Assembly: GCA_050248495.1 (NCBI GenBank)
Contig: JBFWSG010000001.1
Span: 62,001-126,000 of the forward strand
Origin: DASYDU01 sp050248495
GTDB lineage: Bacteria; Planctomycetota; Planctomycetia; Pirellulales; Lacipirellulaceae
DNA: 64,000 nucleotides
Direction: 5' to 3'
Position 1 is the stretch's first letter, and each line of letters opens with the position of its first letter. Made by a program: the position numbers and the translations under genes. The notes under the pieces are model-generated. The model saw nothing but the letters and a program-made list of their open reading frames with translations. It searched no databases and was not told the origin of the DNA. This document shows, one piece after another, positions 34,601-40,983 of the stretch.

Positions 34601-35111
34601 GCTCGGCCCGCGGCTCGGCAAGAACATGCCGGCCGGCAAAAAGCTGCTCGCCGAAGTCGACGCCGCGAAACTGCTGGCCGAATTGAAATCGACCGGCAAG
34701 ACGACGCTCAAGTTCCCGGACGGCACGAACGTCGACCTCGACAATGAAGACATCGAGGTTCGCCTGCAGGCCAAGGAAGGTTGGGCCGCCGCGCAGGGCA
34801 AAGGCTGCGTCGTCGTGCTCTCCACTGAGCTGACGCCGGAGCTCGTCGCGGAAGGCCTGGCACGCGACGTTGTCCGTGCGGTGCAGGACGCCCGCAAGGA
34901 GACGGCCTGCGACTTCACCGATCGCATCGAGCTTGGCATCGTGGTCGTAAAAGGCGAACCGCTGGGCGAGATGCTCGCCAGGTTTGCTGACTACATCCAG
35001 AACGAAACGCTGGCTCAAAAAATCTTGTCCCAGCCGATCGCGGGCGTGAAGCCGATCCGCGCAAAGATCGGTGAGACCGAAGTCGACCTCTTTGTTCGCA
35101 TCCTCCGTTGA
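31614..35111 (+). CDS. ileS: Isoleucyl-tRNA synthetase, eukaryote-like (type 2), with in-frame palindrome insert
   Basis: The 1165-residue class I synthetase charges tRNA-Ile. The HIGH-type motif is HPGH at residues 55-58. The editing domain includes LVWTTTPWTLPSNQFVAI. The KMSKS motif is at 690-694 (GQKMSKSKRNYLPP). The anticodon-binding domain follows, and the C-terminus has no zinc-finger cysteines, as in type 2 (mupirocin-tolerant) enzymes. Residues about 645-668 (MWGENDEARMSNDEKKNS and onward) come from a 70-nt perfect hairpin inserted just before PFPHPYRNCIVLG. The segment about 32230-32830 has a clearly lower GC than the flanks. The stop overlaps the TTG of purN. Confidence 0.96.
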   Translation: MFQSVDGNVNFPEQELAVGQFWKERDIYRKSLEQRRNGKPFVFYEGPPTANGMPHPGHCLTRAIKDLFPRYQTMRGRLCERKAGWDTHGLPVEVEVCKELGIHSKEEIEAYGIEKFIQLCQQSVWRYMQEWRRLTERLGFWVDLDAAYVTYHQSFVESVWWSLKNLFDRGLLYQGHKIVWWWAQGGTALSAGEVGQGYRQVADPSVYVKFPLWNARKAKSSYDHEGNEIPYDEIEWEPADISLLVWTTTPWTLPSNQFVAINPEIDYVYATDATDGTTLVIATELVDQIAAKTKRTFSVSERFKGEELLHLSYVPPFPFYYEQRDEPTRPVKSGELRAPAWRIVPAGFVTTESGTGLVHIAPAFGEDDYETLTREQSLFADDQGPKLINAVGPDGKFTDEGPEYCRGRWVKDCDKDIIRDLKQRGLLFHLEQYLHDYPFCWRAEEDPLIQYPRESWFVRTTQFKDAMLANNAKINWLPEHIKDGRFGNFLESNVDWALSRERYWGTPLPIWKCSETGKMESIASYDELLKKPGVLGTEYWDQAKAARPELPDDLRVHKPYIDYVEYDSPFAEGARMRRVPEVIDCWYDSGAMPFAQWGYRGPGGPPGSAEKFQSQFPADFISEAIDQTRGWFYSLLAISTLMWGENDEARMSNDEKKNSSFDIRASSFPFPHPYRNCIVLGLMLGEDGQKMSKSKRNYLPPNEIFDKYGADALRWYFFANQPPWTSIRYSEQAIKDSIPEFLLRLWNVYSFFVIYANIDGFDPGELSRGVEGERKSYRLIKDRSELDRWILSELNRAVAGVVERMDAYDNFGACGHITEFVDALSNWYVRRSRDRFWAADKRGIEKLDAYWTLYECLLTITKVIAPFVPFLAETMWQNLAGVMQRATDDNELGVAESVHLCDYPAADLKVVDEALSARMNLVREISSLGRNARSAASLKVRQPLSKVEVVLADTTHQKWLESHAALIAEELNVKIVAYTTEGDDYITYSVVPNFKRLGPRLGKNMPAGKKLLAEVDAAKLLAELKSTGKTTLKFPDGTNVDLDNEDIEVRLQAKEGWAAAQGKGCVVVLSTELTPELVAEGLARDVVRAVQDARKETACDFTDRIELGIVVVKGEPLGEMLARFADYIQNETLAQKILSQPIAGVKPIRAKIGETEVDLFVRILR
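33548..33617. repeat. Perfect palindrome inside the ileS coding sequence
   Basis: A 31-base arm (33548-33578, beginning AAATGACGAAGCACGAATGT) is the exact reverse complement of 33587-33617, with an 8-base loop AAGAAGAA. It belongs to the same GTCGAATGACGAA family as the element upstream of ileS. It leaves the frame open and adds about 24 residues. Confidence 0.95.
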
Positions 35112-35800
35112 CCGCCACCGACGCCCCCAAATTGAAGCTCGCCGTGTTGATCTCCGGCTCGGGCCGGACGCTCAAGAATTTCGTTGACTTGGCGGCGGAA
35201 GGCGAGCTGCCGATCGAGATCAAGCTCGTCGTTTCCAGCAGCGCCAAGGCGGGCGGTCTCGCGCACGCGAAGGCGGCGGGCGTCCCCACGCTCGTCGTCA
35301 AACGCTGCGATTTTCCCGCCGGCACCCCAGGCGACAAGCCGTATGGCGACGCGATCTTCGCCGCCTGTCGCGAGGCGGGCGTCGACTATGTGGCGATGGC
35401 GGGTTTCCTGAAACTTGCACCCGTGCCGAACGATTTCTCCGGCCACGTCGTAAACATCCACCCCGCGTTGATCCCGGCCTTCTGTGGCGCGGGCATGTAC
35501 GGCCACCATGTGCACCAGGCGGCGATCGATGCCGGCGTCAAAATCACCGGCTGCACTGTCCACTTCGTCGATAACCAGTACGACCACGGCCCGATCATCT
35601 GGCAGCAACCAGTGCCGGTGTTCGCCGACGACACCGCCGACACGCTCGCCGCCCGCGTGTTCGAGGCCGAGAAGGAAGGCTATCCCCACGTGCTCAAGCT
35701 GCTCGCCGCGGGGCGGGTGCACCTCGAAAACGGCCGCGTGAGAATTGTCAAGCCACCGCGTGCGGCCAGCGCATCGCGCGGCGATTTTCCGATCGACTGA
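35108..35800 (+). CDS. purN: Phosphoribosylglycinamide formyltransferase PurN
   Basis: The 230-residue protein begins LKLAVLISGSGRTLKNFVDLA, the GAR binding loop. The active site includes HVVNIHPALIPAF (Asn and His of the catalytic triad) and TVHFVDNQYDHGPII (catalytic Asp). It transfers a formyl group from 10-formyl-THF to GAR in purine synthesis. The TTG start at 35108 overlaps the ileS stop (TTGA), so translation is coupled. About 25 extra residues at the C-terminus beyond the usual 200 are basic and variable. Confidence 0.95.
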   Translation: MTATDAPKLKLAVLISGSGRTLKNFVDLAAEGELPIEIKLVVSSSAKAGGLAHAKAAGVPTLVVKRCDFPAGTPGDKPYGDAIFAACREAGVDYVAMAGFLKLAPVPNDFSGHVVNIHPALIPAFCGAGMYGHHVHQAAIDAGVKITGCTVHFVDNQYDHGPIIWQQPVPVFADDTADTLAARVFEAEKEGYPHVLKLLAAGRVHLENGRVRIVKPPRAASASRGDFPID

Positions 35801-35828
35801 GTTCGACATCCTTTCGGCGGCGACTGCC

Positions 35829-36584
35829 ATGAACGACGTCCGCGAATTGAAGGAACAGATCTGCGACATCGGCCGCCGCATTTACGAGCGTGGCTTCGTC
35901 GCCGCAAACGCGGGCAACATCAGCTGCCGGCTTACCGACGACGAGGTGATTTGTACGCCCACGATGATCAGCAAGGGCTTTATGCAGCCCGAAGACTTGT
36001 GCCTTGTCGACATGACCGGCAAACAGCTCGCGGGCAAACGGCGACGATCGAGTGAAGTGCTGATGCACCTCGCGATCCTGAAAGCGCGGCCAGATGTGCA
36101 TTGCGTCGTCCATTGCCATCCGCCCCACGCCACGGCGTTTGCGATCGTCGGCGAGCCGATCCCGCAGGCGGTGATGCCTGAGGTCGAAGTTTTCCTGGGC
36201 GAAGTGCCGATCACGAAGTACGAAACGCCCGGCGGCCAGAAGTTTGCGGAAACGGTGCTGCCGTTCGTCGCCCGGACCAACACGATTCTGTTGGCGAACC
36301 ACGGTGCCGTGAGCTACGGCGAGTCGCCGGAGCGGGCCTATTGGCTCACAGAAGTCCTCGACCAGTACTGCCGAATCCTGATTCTCACGCGGCAGCTTGG
36401 GCCGCTGCGGCACTTGCCGGCCGAGAAGGTGGCCGAGCTGATGGAAGAAAAAGCGAAGATGGGCATTGCCGACCCGCGCTGCGACGCGGATTTTGCCGCT
36501 GATTTGCGCGGCAACGCGATCTTCGGATCGCAGTGTGCGAAATACGGCGTCGAGCCGCGAGCCTTTCCGCGGCCAGCAAACTAG
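35829..36584 (+). CDS. Class II aldolase/adducin family protein
   Basis: The 251-residue protein has the FucA-type zinc aldolase pattern: GFVAANAGNISCRL (substrate phosphate loop), ICTPTMISKG, RRSSEVLMHLAI (Glu), HCVVHCHPPHATAFAIV (two zinc His) and LLANHGAVSYG (third His). Known members cleave fuculose-1-phosphate, rhamnulose-1-phosphate or similar sugars. The exact substrate is not decidable. It follows purN on the same strand after 28 bases, and its stop overlaps the stop of the convergent DUF167 gene. Confidence 0.92.
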   Translation: MNDVRELKEQICDIGRRIYERGFVAANAGNISCRLTDDEVICTPTMISKGFMQPEDLCLVDMTGKQLAGKRRRSSEVLMHLAILKARPDVHCVVHCHPPHATAFAIVGEPIPQAVMPEVEVFLGEVPITKYETPGGQKFAETVLPFVARTNTILLANHGAVSYGESPERAYWLTEVLDQYCRILILTRQLGPLRHLPAEKVAELMEEKAKMGIADPRCDADFAADLRGNAIFGSQCAKYGVEPRAFPRPAN

Positions 36585-36880
36585 CGCGCAAGCAGCCGTT
36601 CGATCACAATTCGCAACAGCTCTTCTTTCGCTCCCACGACCAGAAATCGCTTCTGCTGCGACGTCTCGCCGGAAACAAGCTCAAGCGACGACTTCGGCAG
36701 TTTGAGCGCATCGGCCAGCACTTCGACGATCGCCTTGTTGGCCTTTCCTTTTTCCGGAGCGGCCGTCACCGCCACGCGGAGCATCCCGTTGTGCTCGCCG
36801 ACGATGCCGTTCTGGCGCGCACCCGCTTGAGCCCGCACCGGGAGCAGCACGCCGCGGGGATGGGCCGCGAGCTCGATCAT
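36581..36880 (-). CDS. DUF167 family protein (YggU-like)
   Basis: The 99-residue protein has the family core VRAQAGARQNGIVGEHNGMLRVAV, then TAAPEKGKANKAIVEVLA (the AxPxxGKAN signature) and SLELVSGETSQQKRFLV. The function of DUF167 is unknown. The ATG at 36880 overlaps the CPBP stop (ATGA), which supports this start over an upstream GTG at 36907. It is the last gene of the pgsA-CPBP row. Confidence 0.9.
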   Translation of the reverse strand: MIELAAHPRGVLLPVRAQAGARQNGIVGEHNGMLRVAVTAAPEKGKANKAIVEVLADALKLPKSSLELVSGETSQQKRFLVVGAKEELLRIVIERLLAR

Positions 36881-37887
36881 GGTTTGCCCGCCGACATGTA
36901 ACGCCACAACGCGAACAGCGTCATGCTATTGAACAGGGCGTGGGCAACCATCGACGGCACAATGCGGTGCGTGCGCTGATAAACGTAACCCAGAATCAAT
37001 CCCAGCAAGAATAGCGGAACCGGCTCCGGACCATAGCCAAAGTGGGCCAGACCGAAAAGCAGTGCACTGACGATGATCGGCACCCAACCGTAGGGTAGTC
37101 CCCCGACTCCGATTACCGGCGGCTCGGGCGGCGAGGCCGGTTCGGCAACGACTTGGGTCGCGTGAACGAGTGGCTCGGCGCCCTCCAAATTCTCGACGAG
37201 CGTCACCGTTTCGAGCGGCGCCGGGGGAGGCGTCCGCCAATCGAGGCGGCGATCCTCCCATTTTTCGAGCGACCCCTGCAGCACGAGGCGAAACATCGGC
37301 TCCTCGCACAGCGGCGCCATGATGACCGCAGCCAGGAAGGCCACGAGAAACGTCAGCGGATCGGGATGTTTCTCCACGACGTTCACTAGCAGATGCCCTT
37401 CGCCCGGGCCGAAGAGCAAGATGAACGCGACTTGCGTTGCATACACCGGCGCAATCGCCGCGAGCCAGGCCACGACGCCGATACGAATGTCGCGGGCCAG
37501 TTCGGTCGCGTCTTTGGGCAGGCCGAGGTCGCTCCACTTGGCGCCCGAGGATACGACGACGACCGCAAGAAATGCAACTACGAGAGACGTCTGCAGGGCC
37601 GACCCGGCGGCGATGCGTTCGACGATGTCGTTGGTCGAGGGCAGCTCTGTCGACTTGGAAGTGTCGCCGGCCGTGAGTGCGCTGACGAGTGTCGCGACCA
37701 CCAGGGCGACCGGCACGAGCGAAAAGGCGCCATGCCAAGGCACGGGGCGGCGCGGCTCGAACGGCAAAATCGGCCCCGACTTGAGCCGATCGAAGATCGC
37801 GAACCAGGCCCCCACGCTGCCAATGCCGAGCGCAAGTGCCACGAGGATAAGCAACAGATCGAAATGCTCGGTCTCGACCGTCTCCAT
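36877..37887 (-). CDS. CPBP family intramembrane metalloprotease
   Basis: The 336-residue protein has about seven hydrophobic segments. The CPBP motifs are CEEPMFRLVLQG (EExxxR), SALLFGLAHFGYGPEP (FxxxH) and SMVAHALFNSMTLF (HxxxN). These are the catalytic residues of Rce1-like proteases, although many bacterial members act in bacteriocin self-protection or have no known substrate. The insert between helices (residues about 225-260) is Pro/Glu-rich. The gene follows pgsA by nine bases. Confidence 0.9.
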   Translation of the reverse strand: METVETEHFDLLLILVALALGIGSVGAWFAIFDRLKSGPILPFEPRRPVPWHGAFSLVPVALVVATLVSALTAGDTSKSTELPSTNDIVERIAAGSALQTSLVVAFLAVVVVSSGAKWSDLGLPKDATELARDIRIGVVAWLAAIAPVYATQVAFILLFGPGEGHLLVNVVEKHPDPLTFLVAFLAAVIMAPLCEEPMFRLVLQGSLEKWEDRRLDWRTPPPAPLETVTLVENLEGAEPLVHATQVVAEPASPPEPPVIGVGGLPYGWVPIIVSALLFGLAHFGYGPEPVPLFLLGLILGYVYQRTHRIVPSMVAHALFNSMTLFALWRYMSAGKP

Positions 37888-37896
37888 GGGCCCGCG

Positions 37897-38535
37897 CTAC
37901 TTTCTCAAGAGGCGCAGCGCCGCGGCGACGTAGCCCCAGCCGGAGTAGACCGTAAAGACGATCGCCAAGGCGACCATGCCGTGGAGCGACCAGGTGAGCA
38001 TTTCCGGCGGCGGCTCTTTCCACGTCGCCGGAAACTTCGGGTCGAAGTACATCCACATTCGATACAGGCTCAGCACGACCGCGAGGCACTGAAACAACAT
38101 CTTCCACTTGCCGGCCCATTTGGCCGAAAAGTCGGTGCCCCCTTCCTCGAAAAAAGCGCGGATCGCGGTGACGAGCATCTCGCGGGCCACCACGAGCACC
38201 GCCATCCAGGGCGCGATCGCCGAGGCCGGCAGCCAGGCATCGCCGACGCGGGGCACGCCGGAGAGGAAAATGAACGTGCCGCAGATGATAATCTTGTCGG
38301 CGAAGGGATCCATCACGCGGCCCAGCTGCGTGACCTGGCCATACTTGCGGGCCCAATAGCCATCGACCCAATCGGTGCCGGCGGCGATGGCGAAGAGCAC
38401 CAAACTCGTGAGATACCAATCGAACGCCAGGAACCCGAAGCAGACGATCGACAACACCAGCCGCGCGATCGTGAGCTGGTTCGGCACGTTTAAGACGCCG
38501 AGCGAAGCGGCCGGTTTAGCAGCGGTCTGATCCAT
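37897..38535 (-). CDS. pgsA: CDP-diacylglycerol-glycerol-3-phosphate 3-phosphatidyltransferase
   Basis: The 212-residue membrane protein has the CDP-alcohol phosphotransferase signature DGYWARKYGQVTQLGRVMDP (DGxxAR...GxxxDxxxD), with FADKI completing it. An N-terminal segment PNQLTIARLVLSIVCFGF matches PgsA. It makes phosphatidylglycerol phosphate, the first committed step to phosphatidylglycerol and cardiolipin. It heads the row pgsA-CPBP-DUF167, in which the genes are 9 bases apart or overlap. Confidence 0.95.
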   Translation of the reverse strand: MDQTAAKPAASLGVLNVPNQLTIARLVLSIVCFGFLAFDWYLTSLVLFAIAAGTDWVDGYWARKYGQVTQLGRVMDPFADKIIICGTFIFLSGVPRVGDAWLPASAIAPWMAVLVVAREMLVTAIRAFFEEGGTDFSAKWAGKWKMLFQCLAVVLSLYRMWMYFDPKFPATWKEPPPEMLTWSLHGMVALAIVFTVYSGWGYVAAALRLLRK

Positions 38536-38596
38536 AAACCAATTTTAGCATTTTTGCGGGCAAGACCGCGTCGGCAAGTTTTCGGCAAATCACCCG

Positions 38597-38971
38597 CTAG
38601 CGTGAAGCGACGCCCTCCAAAATGACGCCGCCCTTAGTAGATTTCTTGGCCTTTGCCCGGGTCGCTTTCGGCTTGGCGACACGGACGACAAATTTTCCGC
38701 CGGCCGCGGTGAAGGCCCGAATGAGCTGGTCCATCGAGACGTCCGCCGCAGCCCGCTCGATCTTGGCGACGCGCGGCTGGGTTGTCTTCAACCTCGTGCC
38801 AAGTTCCTTCTGGGAGAGTTTGTGCGCATGCCGCACCTCGCGAATTGCCGTCGCGAGCTTCACGCGGGCGTCCAGAAGCTGGCGTTCTTCCGCGCTCATC
38901 CCCAGAAAGTCGGCAGCGTCTCCGATCTTCCAGCCCGCTGCCTCGAGCACTTTGCGTTTTGCTGCATCCAT
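38597..38971 (-). CDS. higA: HigA-type antitoxin (XRE helix-turn-helix)
   Basis: The 124-residue protein contains a helix-turn-helix of the XRE type: REVRHAHKLSQKELGTRLKT, then TQPRVAKIERAAADVSM. A basic tail (KATRAKAKKSTKG) follows. The gene is 14 bases downstream of the toxin, in the HigBA order (toxin first). The ATG at 38971 begins MDAAKRKVLEAAGW. The antitoxin probably binds the toxin and represses the shared promoter upstream of the toxin gene. Confidence 0.85.
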   Translation of the reverse strand: MDAAKRKVLEAAGWKIGDAADFLGMSAEERQLLDARVKLATAIREVRHAHKLSQKELGTRLKTTQPRVAKIERAAADVSMDQLIRAFTAAGGKFVVRVAKPKATRAKAKKSTKGGVILEGVASR

Positions 38972-38985
38972 CGACTTTCCTTCCG

Positions 38986-39372
38986 TCACGATCGCTTCTT
39001 TTTCGCCGCGCTGATTGTATCGTCGTAGCGTTTCTGGCGTTCTTGGCAACGGCGGACGACCTCGTCCGGAATCTTGCGAGTTTTCTTGGAGTACACATCC
39101 AGAACAAGGATTGCGTCGGAATCGGCGCGATACATGATGCGCCAATTGTGGTCCGCATCGCGGACTCGCAGGGCGCCGCAGCGGGGCCCGACGTTGGGCA
39201 ATGGTTCCGCTTGCGGCATATTCAACTGTTCCCCTTGCTGCAACAGCCGAAGCAACATTCCAGCTTCTTGGCGCCCTTTGGCGGTGAAGGGCGGCGTCTT
39301 TATCTCGCCTTGCAACCAGACCAGCGGTTTTCGCGTCGGCTGTTCCGATTCGAGCGCCGTAGTTTTGGCCAT
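38986..39372 (-). CDS. higB: RelE/HigB-like toxin (phage Gp49 family)
   Basis: The 128-residue protein has the Gp49-like pattern: KPLVWLQGEIKTPPFTAKGR, LLRLLQQGEQLNMPQAEPLP, then GALRVRDADHNWRIMYRADS and ILVLDVYSKKTRKIP. These proteins cut mRNA on the ribosome, or are predicted to, and sit with an XRE antitoxin. The C-terminal part has the usual basic residues. A palindromic ATATATCGGATACGATATAC lies 30-50 bases upstream (about 39402-39421), which is a plausible operator for HigA. Confidence in the activity is moderate. Confidence 0.83.
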   Translation of the reverse strand: MAKTTALESEQPTRKPLVWLQGEIKTPPFTAKGRQEAGMLLRLLQQGEQLNMPQAEPLPNVGPRCGALRVRDADHNWRIMYRADSDAILVLDVYSKKTRKIPDEVVRRCQERQKRYDDTISAAKKKRS

Positions 39373-39401
39373 TTGGCTGCACTACCTCGTCGACACAAGT
39401 A

Positions 39402-39421
39402 TATATCGGATACGATATACT
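39402..39421. promoter_or_regulatory. Candidate HigBA operator
   Basis: The sequence GTATATATCGGATACGATAT is an imperfect dyad (TATATCG facing CGATATA), placed 30-50 bases upstream of the toxin start on the minus strand. It is AT-rich compared with its surroundings. Binding by the antitoxin is an inference. Confidence 0.45.
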
Positions 39422-39460
39422 GTCCAATCGGAAATTTCGCCGCACCGGTGCAGCCGGCTG

Positions 39461-40867
39461 CTAGCGGGCCGGGCCTACGGCGGCGGCGACGAGGTCGTAT
39501 TCCGCAGTGCCGACGATCTCGCAGGGAACAATGCCGCCGACGCGGAGCTTTTCGCCGCTCACATAGACGACGCCGTCGACGTCCGGGGCGTCGGCGTGCG
39601 AGCGGCCGATGAAGGCGTGCTTCTCGCCCGGCACGGCCGAGTCGAGGATCACGTCAAGCTGTCGGCCCAGCTGCCGCTCATTCCACGCGAAGGCGATCTC
39701 CTGCTGCTCCGCCATCAGCCGCTCGCGGCGCTCGTTCATGACTTCTACTGGCACGTGATCAGGCAGCTTCGCGGCCGGCGTATCGGGTTCAAGGGAATAG
39801 GTGAAGACGCCCATCCGTTCGAACTTTTGAACCCGCGTGAACTCGACGAGCTCGGCGAAGTCGGCGTCCGTCTCGCCGGGGAAGCCGGTGATGAACGTGG
39901 TCCGCATCGTGAGGTTAGGGATCCGCTCGCGGAGCTTGGCGAGCAGCGACTCGGTGTCGGCGCGATTCACGCGCCGCTGCATCCGCTTGAGCATGCGGTC
40001 GCTGGCGTGCTGAAGCGGCATGTCGAGGTAGGGGACGATCCGCTTCGATCCGGCGATGGTGTCGATCAGCTCGTCGCTCACGTACGTCGGGTAGAAGTAC
40101 ATGAGCCGAATCCAGTCGAGGCCGTCGACCTTGTCCAGCTCGCGGAGCAGCTCGACGAGCCGCGTTTCGCCGTACAGATCGAGACCGTAATACGTCGTGT
40201 CTTGAGCGACGATCACCAGCTCCCGGACGCCGTCGGCCGCAAGCTCGCGGGCTTCGGCAATGACTTCCTCGATCGGCTTGGTGGCGTGTTTGCCGCGCAT
40301 CTTGGGGATCGCACAAAACGTGCACAGTCGGTCGCAGCCCTCGGAAATCTTCAGGAAGGCAAAGTGCTTGGGCGTGATCCGCAAGCGGGCCGTATCGGGG
40401 AGCGGGTGGGTCGGCGCGGGGTGAAAGACGGTCCGCTGTTCGTTGAGTCCGCCGACGAGACGGTCGGCCACCTTCGTAACTTCCTCGCGGCCAAAGACGC
40501 CGACCAGGTGGTCGATTCCGGGCCGCTCTTCTAGTAGCGTTTCCTTCTGCCGCTCCGCGAGGCAACCAGAAACGATTACGCCGCGAAGCTGGCCCTTCCG
40601 CTTCAGCTCCAACATTTCGTCGATGGCAGCGAACGACTCGGTGCGGGCGGCTTCGATGAAGCCGCAGGTGTTTACGACCGCGAAGTCGGCCCCCTTGGGA
40701 TCGTTCACGAGCTCGTATCCATCGAGCCGCAGCATGCCCAGCATCCGCTCGCTGTCGACGAGGTTCTTAGGGCAGCCGAGGCTGACGAAGGCATATTTGC
40801 CCTTGCTGGCGGCGGGGCGGTCGACTTGGAGCTGATAGATCTCGGGCACGGCTTGCTGGGTTGCCAA
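39461..40867 (-). CDS. rimO: Ribosomal protein S12 methylthiotransferase RimO
   Basis: The 468-residue protein has the N-terminal [4Fe-4S] cysteines in SLGCPKNLVD, NTCGFIE and SGCLAER. The radical SAM motif is EGCDRLCTFCAIPKMRG (CxxxCxxC). A C-terminal TRAM domain follows. The enzyme adds a methylthio group to Asp88 of ribosomal protein S12. The first candidates are TTG at 40957 and TTG at 40867; the latter gives the usual family length, so it is preferred, though no clear ribosome binding site supports either. Confidence 0.94.
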   Translation of the reverse strand: MATQQAVPEIYQLQVDRPAASKGKYAFVSLGCPKNLVDSERMLGMLRLDGYELVNDPKGADFAVVNTCGFIEAARTESFAAIDEMLELKRKGQLRGVIVSGCLAERQKETLLEERPGIDHLVGVFGREEVTKVADRLVGGLNEQRTVFHPAPTHPLPDTARLRITPKHFAFLKISEGCDRLCTFCAIPKMRGKHATKPIEEVIAEARELAADGVRELVIVAQDTTYYGLDLYGETRLVELLRELDKVDGLDWIRLMYFYPTYVSDELIDTIAGSKRIVPYLDMPLQHASDRMLKRMQRRVNRADTESLLAKLRERIPNLTMRTTFITGFPGETDADFAELVEFTRVQKFERMGVFTYSLEPDTPAAKLPDHVPVEVMNERRERLMAEQQEIAFAWNERQLGRQLDVILDSAVPGEKHAFIGRSHADAPDVDGVVYVSGEKLRVGGIVPCEIVGTAEYDLVAAAVGPAR

Positions 40868-40983
40868 TTGTCTAATGGAATTGGGCGAAATTCGGCGAAC
40901 CTTTGATTGTAGTCGTCGCGGGCCGGGCGGCCAATTGGCAGAGAATCTCCCGGCCAAAATGAGTTGCCGCCCTCAGGAGCACG

